64,000 bases of DNA from Heloderma charlesbogerti (taxonomy: Eukaryota > Chordata > Lepidosauria > Squamata > Helodermatidae), in the NCBI GenBank assembly GCA_026122225.1, contig JANEZZ010001848.1:1-64000 (forward strand), read 5' to 3'. A model generated the notes under the pieces. It was not told the DNA's origin and made no database searches. It saw nothing but the letters and a program-made list of their open reading frames with translations. Shown one piece after another: positions 10,907-22,508 of the stretch. Positions within the stretch are counted from its first letter, which is position 1. Every line of letters begins with the position of its first letter. A program made the translations under genes and the position numbers.

Positions 10907-11371
10907 ATGCCAATTCAGATCACCCACTTTGACGTTCACATTTTGAAACTGTGCAATAAGGCCACCAAATTCATAAAAATGATAGGTAGTGAGACAAAAG
11001 GAAGTACTTCTTTACACAGCTCCATGCTGCATGATGATGTAATTCTGCAGCTTATAAAGCAATCCATCTGTAAGCACCTTGAAAACAATGCAGTGATTAC
11101 TCAAAGCCAACATGGATTTATCAAGAACAAATCCTGCCAGATGAATCTGATCTCATTTTTTGATCAAGTAACCTCCCTTGTGGACTATGGGAATGCTGTA
11201 GACATAACATACCTCAACTTCAGCAAAGCTTTCAACAAAGTGCCCCATGATATCCTGATGAGCAAACTAGCTCAAAGTGGGCTAGATGAAACAACGATCT
11301 GGTGGATCCACAGATGGCTACAGAATCGGACTCAAAGAGTGCTTATCAATTGGAATTTCTCAAACTGGTGA
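10907..11371 (+). pseudogene. CR1 reverse transcriptase fragment, motifs 1-A
   Basis: From about residue 45 this is CR1 RT: KHLENNAVITQSQHGFIKNK, CQMNLISFFDQVTSLVD, then motif A as TYLNFSKAFNKVPHDIL. Motif A normally reads YLDFSKAFD, so the first catalytic aspartate is changed to asparagine. The first 40 residues are translated flank. The frame ends at TGA 11369-11371 inside the region that usually reads WGEVTSGVPQGS. A second in-frame stop, TAG 11393-11395, replaces the glutamine of that PQG motif. Confidence 0.88.
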
Positions 11372-11413
11372 GAGGTAACAAGCGGGGTACCGTAGGGCTC
11401 AGTCCTGGGCCCA

Positions 11414-11932
11414 GTGCTCTTCAACATTTTTATGAATGACTTGGAGGAGGAGGTGCAGGGAATGCTGATCAGATTTGCAGATGACACAAAATTGGGCGGG
11501 ATAGCTAATACTTTGGAAGACAGAAACAAAATTCACAGTGATCTTGATAGACTGGAGCGCTGTGAAGAAAACAACAGAATGACATTGAATAGGGATAAAT
11601 GCCAAGTTCTGCACCTAGGAAAAAGAAACCAAATGCACAGTTACAAGATGGGGGATACATGGCTCAACCACACTACAAGCGAAAAGGATCTTGGAATTGT
11701 TGTAGATCACAAGCTGAAGATGAGCCAACAATGTGATGTGGCTGCAAAAAGGGCCAATGCTATTTTGGGCTGCATTAATAGAAGCATAGCTTCCAAATCC
11801 TGGGAAGTACTAGTTCCCCTCTACTCAGCACTGGTTAGGCTTCATCTGGAGTACTGTGTCCAATTCTGGGTACCGCACTTTAAGAAGGATGCAGACAAGC
11901 TGGAGAGGGTTCAGAGGAGGGCACAAAGATGA
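11414..11932 (+). pseudogene. CR1 reverse transcriptase fragment, motif C and thumb
   Basis: In the same frame as the fragment upstream, it reads LFNIFMNDLEEEVQGMLIRF, the active-site FADDTKLGG, NNRMTLNRDKCQVLHLGKRN, and LGIVVDHKLKMSQQCDVAAK. It ends with HLEYCVQFWVPHFKKDADKL. A one-base deletion near 11925 shifts the frame into TGA, where relatives continue with RATRMIRGLE. Confidence 0.9.
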
Positions 11933-12276
11933 TCAGGGGACTGGAAACAAAGCCCTATGAAGAGAGACTGAAAGAACTGGGCATGTTTAGCCTTGAGAAG
12001 AGAAGACTGAGGGGAGATATGATAGCACTCTTCAAGTACTTGAAAGGTTGTCACAGAGAGGAAGGCCAGCATCTCTTCTCGATCATCCCAGAATGCAGGA
12101 CACGGAATAATGGGCTCAAGTTACAGGAAGCCAGATTCTGGATGAACTTCAGGAAAACCTTCCGGACTGTTAGAGCAATACGACAATGGAACCAATTACC
12201 CCGGGAGGTAGTGGGCTCTCCCACACTGGAGGCATTCAAGATGAGGCTGGACAGCCATCTGTCAGGGATGCTCTGA
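11929..12276 (+). pseudogene. CR1 ORF2 C-terminal fragment
   Basis: It resumes as MIRGLETKPYEERLKELGMF and ends with the family's usual C-terminus, FKMRLDSHLSGML. The 115 residues contain FSLEKRRLRGDMIALFKYLK and QWNQLPREVVGSPTLEAF. The stop at the end appears natural and the 3' UTR follows directly. Confidence 0.9.
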
Positions 12277-12365
12277 CTTGGATTCTTGCATTGAGCAGGG
12301 GGTTGGATCCGATGGCCTTGTAGGCCCCTTCCAACCCTACTATTCTCTGATTCTCTGATTCCCTA

Positions 12366-12739
12366 GAATAAATGTTTAAACAACGATGGCAACCCATCAG
12401 ATAGATCTATGGGAATCCATTGGAGCCTATAAGCCACAATGCTTCCATGTTCAGACAGCGTATATCAGCACTCACAGAACAGAGGAGCAATCCAAAAATA
12501 TAGCAAATAATACAATAAATTTTTCTGACCAGTGCTCAAACTATGGGGGGAAGGGTAGGGGGCCCTTAGCACGAATCCACAAGCCCCATTCATGAATCCC
12601 ACCAAATTTAGTTAAATCATCCTCCCCGCCCCCACAGACTTCTGAAAACAGTAGCCAATGGGTCTGTCATAACAGGAAAGAGGGCCAGGCCAGGCCCTCT
12701 CCGCACTTTGAGCAGTGCGTCTGACTGCCAGGTACCAGG
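12366..12739. other. Intergenic, no gene seen
   Basis: Unassigned sequence with a small self-complementary patch near 12680 (gggccaggccaggccct). No coding or repeat call can be made. Confidence 0.4.
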
Positions 12740-13593
12740 GCTTGTCGGAAAGGGTTACAGAGCCACCTGGCAAAAACCCTGGTCTCTCCTTGCAGTGACA
12801 CCAGTGCTGCCCCCCACCTCCATTCTCCCTCCTCCCTCGCCATCTGCCCCTCCTCCGATACATCAATAAGAAATGGCACTTGAGAATTTCCTTCATGTGT
12901 TCGTAAAAAAAATATTTTTATTTTTTGGTCCTTCGCAAGTGCGCAGATTCACCTGACCAATATTTACATTCTTGAGTAGTACAGTTGTCAGTAGCCCAGA
13001 ATAATGATATCCCCTCTCTGTTATGTCTTGAAACAACACTTGTCAATTTACTCCTACACTTTGTTGCCTCCCTAGACAGCAACACCATGTTTAAAAAAAA
13101 ATCTTCTGCGGGATTTGTGCATATTTAACATTATTTCTTTCATCTTTGGGGAGGAATTGCACAAACTTAGCTTCTTTTTTAACTTTCATGGAAATTTGCG
13201 CAAATTCACAGTAACTACTGCACTTATTCGCAGTAACTACTGCGCTTTAGTGAATTTGCACATATCTCCCCAAAAGGTTTTTAAGTTTTTTTTAAAAAAA
13301 TTTAAAGTTAGATATACACAAATCTCCCTGAAGGTGAAAAAAATCTACAAAAAACCTTCTACTCTGCTAAAGAGCGCATTTGCACTCATTTACGGAGTCA
13401 TGGAGTAGGCTGCTGAGGTTGTACTGCAAAGGCCCATGGGATACTTGCCAGGAGCAGGTGGGAGGACTAAGGAGGAAACAAGCCAAGCCACAGAGCATCT
13501 GATCAATTGTCAGGAGTAACCTGGGTTACCGATTGAACAACTAACCCACCGTGGCTTATTTTCAGCATGGCTTATCGTGATGTGTAAACCGGC
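12740..13593. mobile_element. Long foldback element, copy 1 (left end lost)
   Basis: The right end reads accgtggcttattttcagca then tggcttatcgtgatgtgtaa, as in copies 2 and 3. The words agagccacctggcaa near the left and ggaggactaaggaggaaaca near the right recur in copy 3. The core is shared with copy 2: cctctctgttatgtcttgaa and an inverted pair built on ttggggaggaattgcac and acacaaatctccctgaagg. No ORF of note. The left terminal repeat seen in the other two copies is missing. Confidence 0.65.
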
Positions 13594-14596
13594 TATTTCT
13601 AACAGTGGCCGGCCAGCTGCCTGTGGGAAACTCACAAAGAGGACATGAGTGCAACAGCACTATCCTGCTCGTGTTCCCCAACAACCTCTGTATACAGAGG
13701 TATACTGCCTCTGATGCTGGAGGTGGATGGTCCTTCAAAGATCATCCAGTTCAGACTTGCAGTAGTTGCATCAAGAAACTCCACAGAGAACTATGAGAAG
13801 GACAAAGATTCTAAGCCCAAAACATTATGGGGTTTTAGATGGGAATTCCAGTGTGGTTCATGAACCTACGCCACATTCTCATGGAATATTTATTTACAGT
13901 GCTAAGATGTTTCCAAGAAAAACTGTGGAGTGAAAACCTGTTATAATTCCATCCAAACTTATGGCAGGGGTAGAGAGGTTTGAAACAACAGGACATCAAG
14001 GAACTCTGTGGGCTGCCTCAAGCATTTGCACTAAGTTTATCTTGATGTGGTAGGACTTCCAAGGGATTTCATCCATCACCCAGAAAGTTGTTGACATGTT
14101 ATGTTTTCCGGAAAGAGAATAATGGATATCTCCAGAAGAACCCTGTGGCTTTTTAGCAGGGTTCCAGAATGTGAGAGTAGCTGAGATCTGGGTGCCTGTT
14201 TGGTGTTGTCCCAACCGCGCGAGAGCCACTTTTCTCTGAGCAGCTCTGGTATGGCTGGGATCATGTTGAATTGACCCAGCCATGTGTGAGAGAACCAGCT
14301 GTGTGGGTCTTTCCCATGGAGCCATCGCTGCTCCAGAAGGAGGAAGGTGCCAATGATGTGGAAAAGGCCCACCCATAGGGCCCCATCCACCTAACTAGAT
14401 ATCTCAGCCACACTGGAGCTACTTCTGGATAAGCGAGCCCCACGTGACTCAGAGAAAATTGAAAGGACTCCTTAGAATTCATTGCAATTGGCCAGTTAGG
14501 AAGAGAGAGGCACACATAGCCCCCCCAAAAAAGTTGCTCCATGGCCACCTAATCTTGGTGCCCAGCAGTGGGAGAGACCTCAGGGTCAAAAAGCTT
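13594..14596. other. Intergenic, no gene seen
   Basis: Overlapping ORFs of up to 126 codons occur on both strands between 13996 and 14548, but the protein text is low in conserved patterns and I recognise no domain. I treat them as chance ORFs. Confidence 0.45.
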
Positions 14597-14995
14597 GACC
14601 TAGCTTGCATGATCACTGCAGCCCACCATGGCTTATTAGCCACGGGGGGGGGGTTGCAGCACCCATAGGCATCAGCTTGCCAATTCAAGCTCCTGCCTCC
14701 GTGGCTTCTCATGTCATCTGAACTGGAAAAAAGTGGCTTGTTGGGGTTCTGGATGGTTTGTTAACCACCCCAACAAGCCACCATTTCTGGGTTCAGAAGA
14801 CACAAGAAGCTGTGGAGGCAGGGGCTTGAATCAGCAGCAACCTGGCACCCATGGATACTGCATAATTACATAATTTGCATAATTGCCCAGTGAGGGTAAT
14901 TATGCAAATCAGCCAGCCTGCAACCAGCATGCACAGGGTAGTTAACGAGCCACCATGGCTTGTTAACCACCCTGTGATCATGTGAACCAGGCCTT
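14597..14995. mobile_element. Foldback element with CCTGGTT/AACCAGG-type ends
   Basis: The ends cttgcatgatcactgc and tgatcatgtgaaccaggcc are loosely inverted. Interior words ggggttgcagcacccatagg, ggcttctcatg and gtttgttaaccaccccaaca also occur in the element at 40833-41157. A second inverted word pair (ttgcataattg, aattatgcaa) lies at 14873-14900. Confidence 0.55.
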
Positions 14996-15004
14996 TCTCT
15001 AACA

Positions 15005-15140
15005 TAGGGGTAGGCAACCTGATATTCTCTACATGTTTTAAGCCACAGCTCCCATAAACCCTGACCATTGGCTATGCTTGCTGGGCCTTAAGGGAGTTGT
15101 AGTCCAAAACATCTGGAGGGCACCAAGTTGCCTACCCATG
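15005..15140. mobile_element. hAT-type palindromic MITE (GGTAGGCAACCTGG family)
   Basis: The ends taggggtaggcaacctg and caagttgcctacccatg are inverted repeats; agttgtagtccaaaacatct is the family's hallmark interior. The flanks ctctaaca (14997-15004) and ctctacaa (15141-15148) match at 6 of 8 positions, consistent with an aged 8-bp hAT duplication. Confidence 0.75.
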
Positions 15141-15590
15141 CTCTACAACAACCTCAAACTCAGTTTCACCTTCAGACACTTTGGCTTCTCTACTACAGAA
15201 GGCCATCAGGAAGAGAAAAATAACTGCAGGCTAGTTAAATTAATTTATACTTGACAATTTAGGGTTTTCTGTTCCTTGCCAAGTTATTGCAGTGTGTTTT
15301 ATCATGTGTCACAAACACATGATAAAAATTTTATAATACTTGGTTTATTGTTATTATTTTGCAGACATTCATTTTTATTAAGTTGAATCCAGATGTGTCC
15401 AGCTGCCATCCCTCGGGTATATCAGTCCAATCAGCAAAATGGCAAGCCTCTAAGATAAAACATGTGCACATACAAAAACATGTTTATAGTTACCTATACT
15501 GTCAAAAATAACGTTGAGTTCCAAAAGAAAAAGACAAAGATGATACATTTTTTGAGGGCCTATTCCCTTTTCTCTCCCTCCCAGTCTGTA
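15141..15590. other. Intergenic with one perfect hairpin
   Basis: No gene. The 13-bp arms at 15297-15309 and 15315-15327 (ttttatcatgtgt and its exact complement) enclose a 5-base loop. Confidence 0.5.
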
Positions 15591-15692
15591 AGGGCGTAAT
15601 CCTATGCATGTTTAGACAGAAAAAGCCCTACAACTCCCAGCCTTCCCCAGCCAACCATGTTTTTCTGTCTAACCATGCATAGGATTGCACCC
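15591..15692. mobile_element. Palindromic MITE (GGGCACAATCC family)
   Basis: The left end gggcgtaatcctatgcatg and right end catgcataggattgcaccc are inverted with two mismatches in 19. Interior ctacaactcccagcc is shared with the copies at 5082 and 29269. Confidence 0.75.
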
Positions 15693-15867
15693 TTCCTTCC
15701 CCAAACCCACTGTGTGAGAGGCTGATGATGACCTGGATATATCAAGAAGATACAAAAGTCAAGCTGAAAAACTGGAAAGCAAATCAGTTTTGAACAGTGA
15801 AATGAGAAGTAGAGGGGAGGAGAAGAGCAGAAAGAAAGGGTGAATCTTGGCTCGAGCTGTAGTTCCT

Positions 15868-15869
<2 letters not shown>

Positions 15870-15901
<32 letters not shown>
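15870..15901. repeat. (AC)n microsatellite
   Basis: About 16 uninterrupted AC dinucleotides. Confidence 0.95.
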
Positions 15902-15905
<4 letters not shown>

Positions 15906-18576
15906 GCTGCTCCATGTTTCACACAGGTCTCATATCTGGATCTCAAGTCTTTTCTCTCGCTCTTTCTGACATCAAAAGCAACAAACATTTCCAAATGAAA
16001 ATTCTTGGAAACCAGATTTCATTTATCTCTTCTGTTTCACTCTGTGCCCAGTAAATACGTTATACGTTGCATCACACCATGTTTACTCTGCCTAATGCCT
16101 TGCATATTTCTATTTCTAGTGACTTGAATCTAACACACTTTGACTTGAACTACTGGATTGTCCAAGAACCCATAGGCTGTAATTACTCAAGGAAATTACA
16201 GCACTGTAGAAGCTAGAGAACACCCCTCAAATGTCTGTGTGAGGCAGAGAGCGGGACTGCAATTCTTCCAGTGGCTGATGCCACAATCAAGCTAGGGGCC
16301 ATTCACACAACATGGAAGATGACTTCCATACATATCCTTAACTGAATGGGGTATGGCTTGTACTGCTGGGTTATTTTTCCTGTTTGGTTCTTCTTTTGAC
16401 TAGATTTGTTTTTATAAAGGACTTACTGCTGTTCTGTATTTTTGTTTTCTCAGACATTTTAATTATTGATGTTGGTTTTCATTTCCTTTGTAAGCTTTCC
16501 CCCTCCCTCAAAACCTTCTAACAGAGAAGAAGCATACAAATATAATAAGCAAGGAAATAAACACATGTTAACAAATCACAAATAAATTTTGCTGATTCTC
16601 TTGCACCTTGCAGCTTATGTTGCACAAGTGATGGGTTCTGCTAATTCCGTTGCACAAGTGGGACCCACTGCTTGCACAACAGAGATCATTTAATGCTTCC
16701 CAGAGGAAGCTCGAAAATGAGCAGAAACTCTCCTTTCTGGATCGGGGCAGCTTGGCAGAGCTCCCTTATGCGAGCTCCACCAACTTGCCTTGTTCCTAAA
16801 ACATGCATTTTTGCACATTTCCAGTTGCCCTTGGAAGTACTAAATCTCCATTCCACATGCGGCGGATACTACTTGTGGGAAGAAATTGGCGGGGTGCAGG
16901 GGAATCGGCAGGGTCATAAGTGCCCTGTTGGATACTGCCCAATTTAAATAAAGAAACAGGATTGCAGCCCAAAAATATTTTTAGCACTAAAATGCAAGAA
17001 GTCTGGTAACCCTATATGCTATAGTTATCATGAGCTTGAAGAAAGACTGCACTTATTAATTACAGAGCATTTTACCTGTGCAAAGTACTTAACAATAATT
17101 ATTGCTGAAAATTGGAAGTGGGTTCCAATTACAGATTTTCCTTGTTGATATGCAAAGCTGTAGAGTACATTAATCATTCAGTAATAATTCACTAATTGAA
17201 CAGGTGGCTTTCATATCAGCTTTCAGTCAGAGCTGTCACTTCTAAACAGGTGTTCAGTGCTACTGCTCGATTCAAGCAGTGCATTGAAAATTACTTTCCC
17301 CAAAAATGTACTATAAGCCTATAAATGATTTCCTCAAGACACTGTGCTACTGAGATGCTGTGGTGTAATGTCTTCATTGGTTATAAACAAGCAGTTAAAT
17401 AGTTACTCAACTGTTCCCCCAAACTCTTGATTGTGGACAACCATCATGGAAGGAATATTGCAAATTTCCAATCTTGGTTGCCTGACCATCAGAACTGAAA
17501 GAGCCCATTCGACTGCTTTGCCTCTTACTGTAGCTTCTTAAAACTCGATTCCTTTGGGATATTTTTGCACACTGCAGCTGCTTTTATGTCTGTTCCATGG
17601 ATGTGTCTTTCAGATTTTAAAAAGAATGAAAATTTATGGACCCCAGGGCATATGCTCTGCAGTAGAATTCCCTGACAATGTTAGTCTAGCCAGTTAAGGA
17701 GGCTCCAGACTGGGGAACTTGCTCTATAGTGAATAGAGAACTGATAAACCTTGTGGCTTAATCTTAACCATTACACCATCTCATACTGTTTTACTGATTC
17801 ATAAAATTTAATATCCGACCCTACAGTTCAGTTAGAACTCTCAGGTAGTCAATAAAACAAATAATAAAAAAGGCCAGCAGTAATAAGAAGTTGATACCAT
17901 CTTTGCTTGTCACTCCATAATGTGTGGCAAGAAAATGCTTTGGAATTGTGGCAGTGGATTCAGATTGTGGTTCTGTCAGTTGTTTGCAGCTGTACACAAA
18001 AAGCAGGCACTGGGTCTTCTTTTAGTGAGCGGCTCATTGTTTTGGAATTCGGTTGTAAAATTAGCGGTGCATCAAATGTTAATGTAATAAATACATAAAT
18101 AAATGTAAGACGTTTTTCACAGCATTCAGGGGGCAGACAAAAATTGCTCCTGAAATTCCCATTGCTTGCCTTTTTGCCCTTGCTTGAGGACTATTCGCTG
18201 CATGATCAACAGCTCCTTCATTTTTAGAAACATGGGCTTCTTCACACTGACTATATGATCCCAGTTGGTCAGGGATCATATAGCCAGCATAATGATGTCA
18301 TGGCATCCCAACAGTGTCTTGTGACCAACTCAGAATGGGACAATGCTTCCTGCACTCACTCTGAAAAAAGTGCCATGTAGCCAACCAAATCTGACTTCAT
18401 GGGAATGTCATGAAGCCAATTCAGAGTGATGGCATTATTTCCTGTTCTCACCCTGAATGGGCAAATCCTTTTGCCTCTGTTCACAGACCTGCCCCCAATT
18501 GCCAAAGAGGCTTTTCACAGGGGCTGAAAATGGGCCCTGTTTTGATTCACTCTAATTGTAATAGAGGCTGCGGATC
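15902..18576. other. Unique AT-rich intergenic block
   Basis: No convincing gene. The ORF at 16672-16947 (91 codons) shares words with a stretch at about 31650-31840 (aaatctccattc, ggatactgccc), so it is probably an unnamed repeat. The part at 17040-17260 is AT-rich, looks repeat-free and is rich in TAAT-type words; see findings. A 12-bp stem (18251-18262 with 18272-18283) lies near the right end. Confidence 0.45.
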
Positions 18577-18652
18577 CTATAATTGTGTGAACCGCCCAGA
18601 AAGCTTCACCTATCGGGCGGTATAGAACTGTAATCAATCAATCAATCAATCA
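18577..18652 (+). mobile_element. L2-like LINE 3' end fragment
   Basis: gaaccgcccagaaagc then atcgggcggtatagaac is the L2 3'-terminal hairpin, followed by an (ATCA)n tail. Only this tail is present. Confidence 0.75.
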
Positions 18653-19227
18653 CACTAACACCCAATTTACACGAAGTGTAATCAGTTCAAGTGTAATCAG
18701 TTCAAGCTGATTGAAAAGCATCTATGTGGTGATGGCTCATGTGCAGTGGCCTGGTACACAGTCCAGCAATTTTCACCATGTCTTTACACACACATACCTC
18801 TTTTCTTTCTCTGCTGAAATGCTCCAAATCTGTATGTAGCTACTCAACCTGAATTGGTTGCTGAACGTAGCACTCTCCATTCAGTACACGTGTAAAGCAA
18901 GCAACTGCTATGCTTGTATTCCCCATCCACCCACTGCCGCCACCCCATGAATCAGGGGCAAAAAGGCAGTTTCAGTGCTACTGAATGTTGTTGGAAGTAT
19001 GGCATAAGATCAACAGAATTGGAAATAGGGAACAGGGCTGAAGGAAGGAACCCTAAAGCCAAGTATGGGTCTAGCACAATGGGCAGTGACCCATTGACAC
19101 TTTCCTAGGATATAAATCAAAGAATATGGCATGCTTTGGCTAATTTAGATTAATGAACTACACATCCCAGCAAGCACTTGACCAACAGTGACACAGTATG
19201 CACATCTGTACCTGAGATAACCCATTA
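18653..19227. other. Intergenic, no gene seen
   Basis: Contains the near-tandem word gtgtaatcagttcaa twice at 18677-18706. Nothing else can be assigned. Confidence 0.4.
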
Positions 19228-19358
19228 GGGGAGTTACCAGTTAGGCAACCTGGTATCTGCCAGATGTTTTGGACTACAGCTTCCATAAGCCCCAGCCAGC
19301 ATGGCCAGGAATTATGGGAGTTGTAGTCTAAAACATCTGGGGAGCACCAGGTTGCCTA
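19228..19358. mobile_element. hAT-type palindromic MITE (GGTAGGCAACCTGG family)
   Basis: cagttaggcaacctggtatc is mirrored by gcaccaggttgcctata. Interior ttttggactacagcttcc and ggagttgtagtctaaaacat match the family. I see no clear duplication. Confidence 0.65.
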
Positions 19359-19524
19359 TACAACAAATATGAACAAATGCAGCTGCCTAGAAGAATTCTG
19401 TGGTGTGGTGTGAAATACAGGAATGAAACAGGCCTAGAGATACACTTGAACTGGGTGGGGTGGGGGTGGGAGGGCATGATAAGTCAATACAAGATAGGAG
19501 AAGCCTGAATGCACATAGTATAAT

Positions 19525-19870
19525 ATTTGTTCTTTATTTATTAAGTTTATACATCACACCTTCCGCCTATTAGGCACCTGGGGAAAGGTACAATAAAAAT
19601 ATCATTAAAAATTAGCATAAAACCAGGAAACACAGGAACAAACCCTATACCATACAACAAAATTTGAGAGCAGCATTAAAATGAAAACTGAAGAGCGACA
19701 TAAAACATTACACAGCATTAAAAGCATGACAGAAGAGAACAGTCTTTACTGTCCATCTAAAGCAAAATAAAGAAAGAGACACCCTCCCCTCCCTCAGGAG
19801 GGAGTTTCACAGTCTGGGTATCTACCTGTACCAAAAAGGCCCTGTCACAAATACCCAGAAATTTAAGTTC
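19525..19870 (-). mobile_element. LINE 3' UTR remnant, probably L2-like
   Basis: On the plus strand the sequence opens with ttctttatttattaagttta and tacatcacaccttccgcct, then a long A-rich stretch with cattaaaa words. This resembles the minus-strand L2 3' UTR at 7344-7560 in layout. No coding words survive. Confidence 0.45.
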
Positions 19871-22101
19871 TCTGTGTGGTGGGACATATAACATGATGAT
19901 CGTAAATGTTCAGATGTCAATGTATTAAACAATCCCAATAAAATAACAATCCATTTTAATAAAATTAGAAAAAAAACCAAGTATGTGACAATCATCCCGA
20001 TACCTTTCTACGTATTGGCCAGAAAAATGGAAGGTGGAAGCAGGTTTACCTTTTCATGGTGCAACTGTCTAAAATATTGAGTGTGGGTTTTCTCACATGT
20101 CTGGAAGTAAAGGAAAAGGAAAGCTTTGCCTACATTTTAAAAAATGTTAACTGAAAATTCAAGGAAGGAGGTCAGAATATACCGGAGAGATTCAAGGCTC
20201 TTGCTGATCTTCTGGCAACCACAGTGTCAACCACAATGACGCCTCTGCTGCTCGTGGAAATCCTTGGTGAATGCAGTAATCTAATGCTGTGACTTCAGAA
20301 TTAGCTTCTGTTTCTCCCAGCTCTGCTAGACAAGTCATGGCAACCGCCATCTGTTTTCGCCTGTTTTGCATCGGCACCTCAGCTGAAAATTAAGGAATCC
20401 AATCCGTTCCAGCCCTCAGCCTTGCCCCTTGCTACATGTTGTGAAAGGGCACAGGTTGAAAGAACTTAAATAAAGGCTTTAAAATACAAGCAATCGCTTC
20501 GGCAGGCAGTAACAGATGGGCATGCAAACTATGTATGTTGCATTCAGACTGCTAATACCACCGAGGTCCCTGTGGTATAAAGATTAAAGGAACTGTGTGC
20601 AAAAGAAGCAGGAATCCACTCTGTTGTGGCTCTCACACCAATGCATTTCTGGCTGTTGTTTGTGCACCCTCAAGCCTCACCCATATATGGACAGGTCTCG
20701 GAGTGTTCAAAGTGGAGCCAGAATGCAAATACCTGCTAGGGTTTGGGCACCCTTCTGTTTCGCCTTTCCGTGGAGTGGGGCTCCCCTCCTGCTTGTACAG
20801 AGGTTGCTGTCCAGAAACCTCGTTGTGAGCCTGCTGGTTCCATGTAGTTCTTTTTTTGGTCAGAATTAGGCGGTGACACACACAGGCCAACTCTCCACCA
20901 GACATTCCTCAGGACCTGCTGTGGGCTCATGGCTGACACCATGATTGGCTCTAGGTTTGAGGGGGCTGCCTGCAAAATACCCTCTGGTGAGCCCCCTCCT
21001 CCAATGATGCCATGGGCCCTGGAGGCTTATTTGGCAGCTATGGCAGCAGCAGCTCTTCAGTTAGCACAAGGATGCTGGGAGACACCATTTTAACTTCCCA
21101 CAATGCCTCCGTTGGAGTGTCACTTCAGGGCAATGTGGGCAATTTAAATGGCAGCTCCTGGATCCAGCCACCCTATGCTAGGGATCTCCATTGCTGGGAA
21201 ATCCAGTTCTTTTTTAACTCGACAGGGTTCCGCGGCATGAATGGCTCAATTTGTGTTTGTGAGCTGACCTGTGGTCTTTTCCCTGAACTCTGGGAACTTT
21301 TTTTGTGCACTTCCCCAACCTCAGGTTCTGCAGTTTGTGCAAATTTGACTGTGATTTGCACAAAATGCCCAAAAATTTTCACAAATGGCTCAGAATTTGT
21401 GCAAATTGCTCCAAAATGTGTGTGAATTATAGAACCTGTGGAAAAAATGTGCAAAATGCCTGTCAGGCACTGCAGTAGGAACTGAAACAAAGTTGGGGGA
21501 GCCCAAACCTAGGAGAATTCACCGAACTCCACCACCACCTCCCAAACAGATTTCTCCAATATCCCTACCCTGTATTGATCGGAGTACTGGAGCATAAGCA
21601 GTAGGCCTTGGCAGTGGCCCAAGGATGCTGTGTGCTGATGCGAGTCCTGCCTGACACTGGCTCCCCTCTATACATCTGTTGTCTGTGGCCCAAGACAAGT
21701 GACAGGAACTCAGTGCATGTGTGTGGACCACCATAGTATCCACTTAGAACCAAACTGGGTGTGTGGCAGATATGTGGTGTCTGCCCCATTCACATATGAG
21801 ATGGACATTCCCAGCGATCCAGGAAGGCAGTAAAGTGCCTAGAGCAATGGAATTGAGGGGGCTAAGGTATGGAAGGGAGGAGGATCCAGCACCCCTTTTC
21901 CTTCTAATGTTAAAGCAAGGTATGCTACTGTATATGTGCATAGGGTGGATACAGGAATGGTTCTCCCATCATATTTAATTCTCCCATAAGCTTCCTGGAT
22001 GCTTCCCAGTGCTTACAAGGAGAAACATGAAGGATGAACCTAGAAAGTAGATGTACGGCAATTTTGCCACTGTTCTCAAGTTGAATATTTTTGGTCTAAA
22101 G
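19871..22101. other. Intergenic, no gene seen
   Basis: Overlapping short ORFs at 20595-20975 and 21012-21490 show no domain I know. From 21240 to 21440 the sequence is built on the words gtgcaaatt and tgcacaaa, as in other unnamed repeats at 24082, 47185 and 60600. Mostly unassigned. Confidence 0.4.
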
Positions 22102-22351
22102 CAGAGGTGGGAAACATGTGGCCCTCTAGATCAGCTTTCCCCAACCTGGTGCCCTCCAGATGTCTTGGGCTACAATTCCCAGCATTCCTGGCCATTGACC
22201 ATGTAGGCTGGAGCTGATGGGAGTTGAAGTCCAAAATATCTGGAGGGCTCCAGGTTGGCGAAGGTTGTTGGACTGCAATATAGCCAATGGTGAGGGATGC
22301 TGGAAGTTGCAGTCCAACAACATCTGGAGGTTCACACACTCACCATCCCTG
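22102..22351. mobile_element. hAT-type element carrying a nested MITE
   Basis: The outer element starts cagaggtgggaaacatgtgg and ends actcaccatccctg. Flanks gtctaaag (22094-22101) and atctaaag (22352-22359) match at 7 of 8, an 8-bp hAT-style duplication. Its arm is interrupted from about 22131 by a second MITE. Confidence 0.75.
22131..22266. mobile_element. Nested palindromic MITE
   Basis: cagctttccccaacctggtg opens it and gctccaggttggcgaagg closes it; the interior ttgggctacaattcccagc and ggagttgaagtccaaaatat are typical. The outer sequence gttgttggactgcaa resumes directly after, so this insertion is younger than its host element. Confidence 0.65.
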
Positions 22352-22372
22352 ATCTAAAGTATTAATCTAGGA

Positions 22373-22508
22373 CAGGGGTAGGCAACCTGCTTCCCTCCAA
22401 ATATTTTGGATTATAACTCCCATAATCCCTAACCATTGGCCATGATGATTGAGGCTGATGGGAGTTGTAGTCCAAAACATCTGGAGGGCATCAGGCTGCC
22501 TATCCCTG
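22373..22508. mobile_element. hAT-type palindromic MITE (CAGGGGTAGGCAACCTG)
   Basis: The ends are caggggtaggcaacctg and caggctgcctatccctg, with the family interior ggagttgtagtccaaaacat. The flanking octamers do not match, so the duplication has decayed or the borders have shifted. Confidence 0.7.

Larger units (their letters stand above)
11030..12365 (+). mobile_element. CR1 LINE, 5' truncated
   Basis: A 1.3-kb CR1 copy covers most of the reverse transcriptase, the C-terminus and the 3' UTR. It ends with octamer repeats ATTCTCTG at 12342-12357, the typical CR1 terminus. The 3' UTR words ggttggatccgatggcc and ccccttccaaccctac are characteristic. CR1 usually makes no target-site duplication and none is seen. 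The 48 bp before the element (about 10975-11022) resemble another CR1-like 3' fragment. Confidence 0.9.

Noticed and set aside
21012..21425. 137-codon cysteine-containing ORF
   Set aside because: The pattern follows from repeated gtgcaaatt-type words in the DNA; no signal of selection can be seen.
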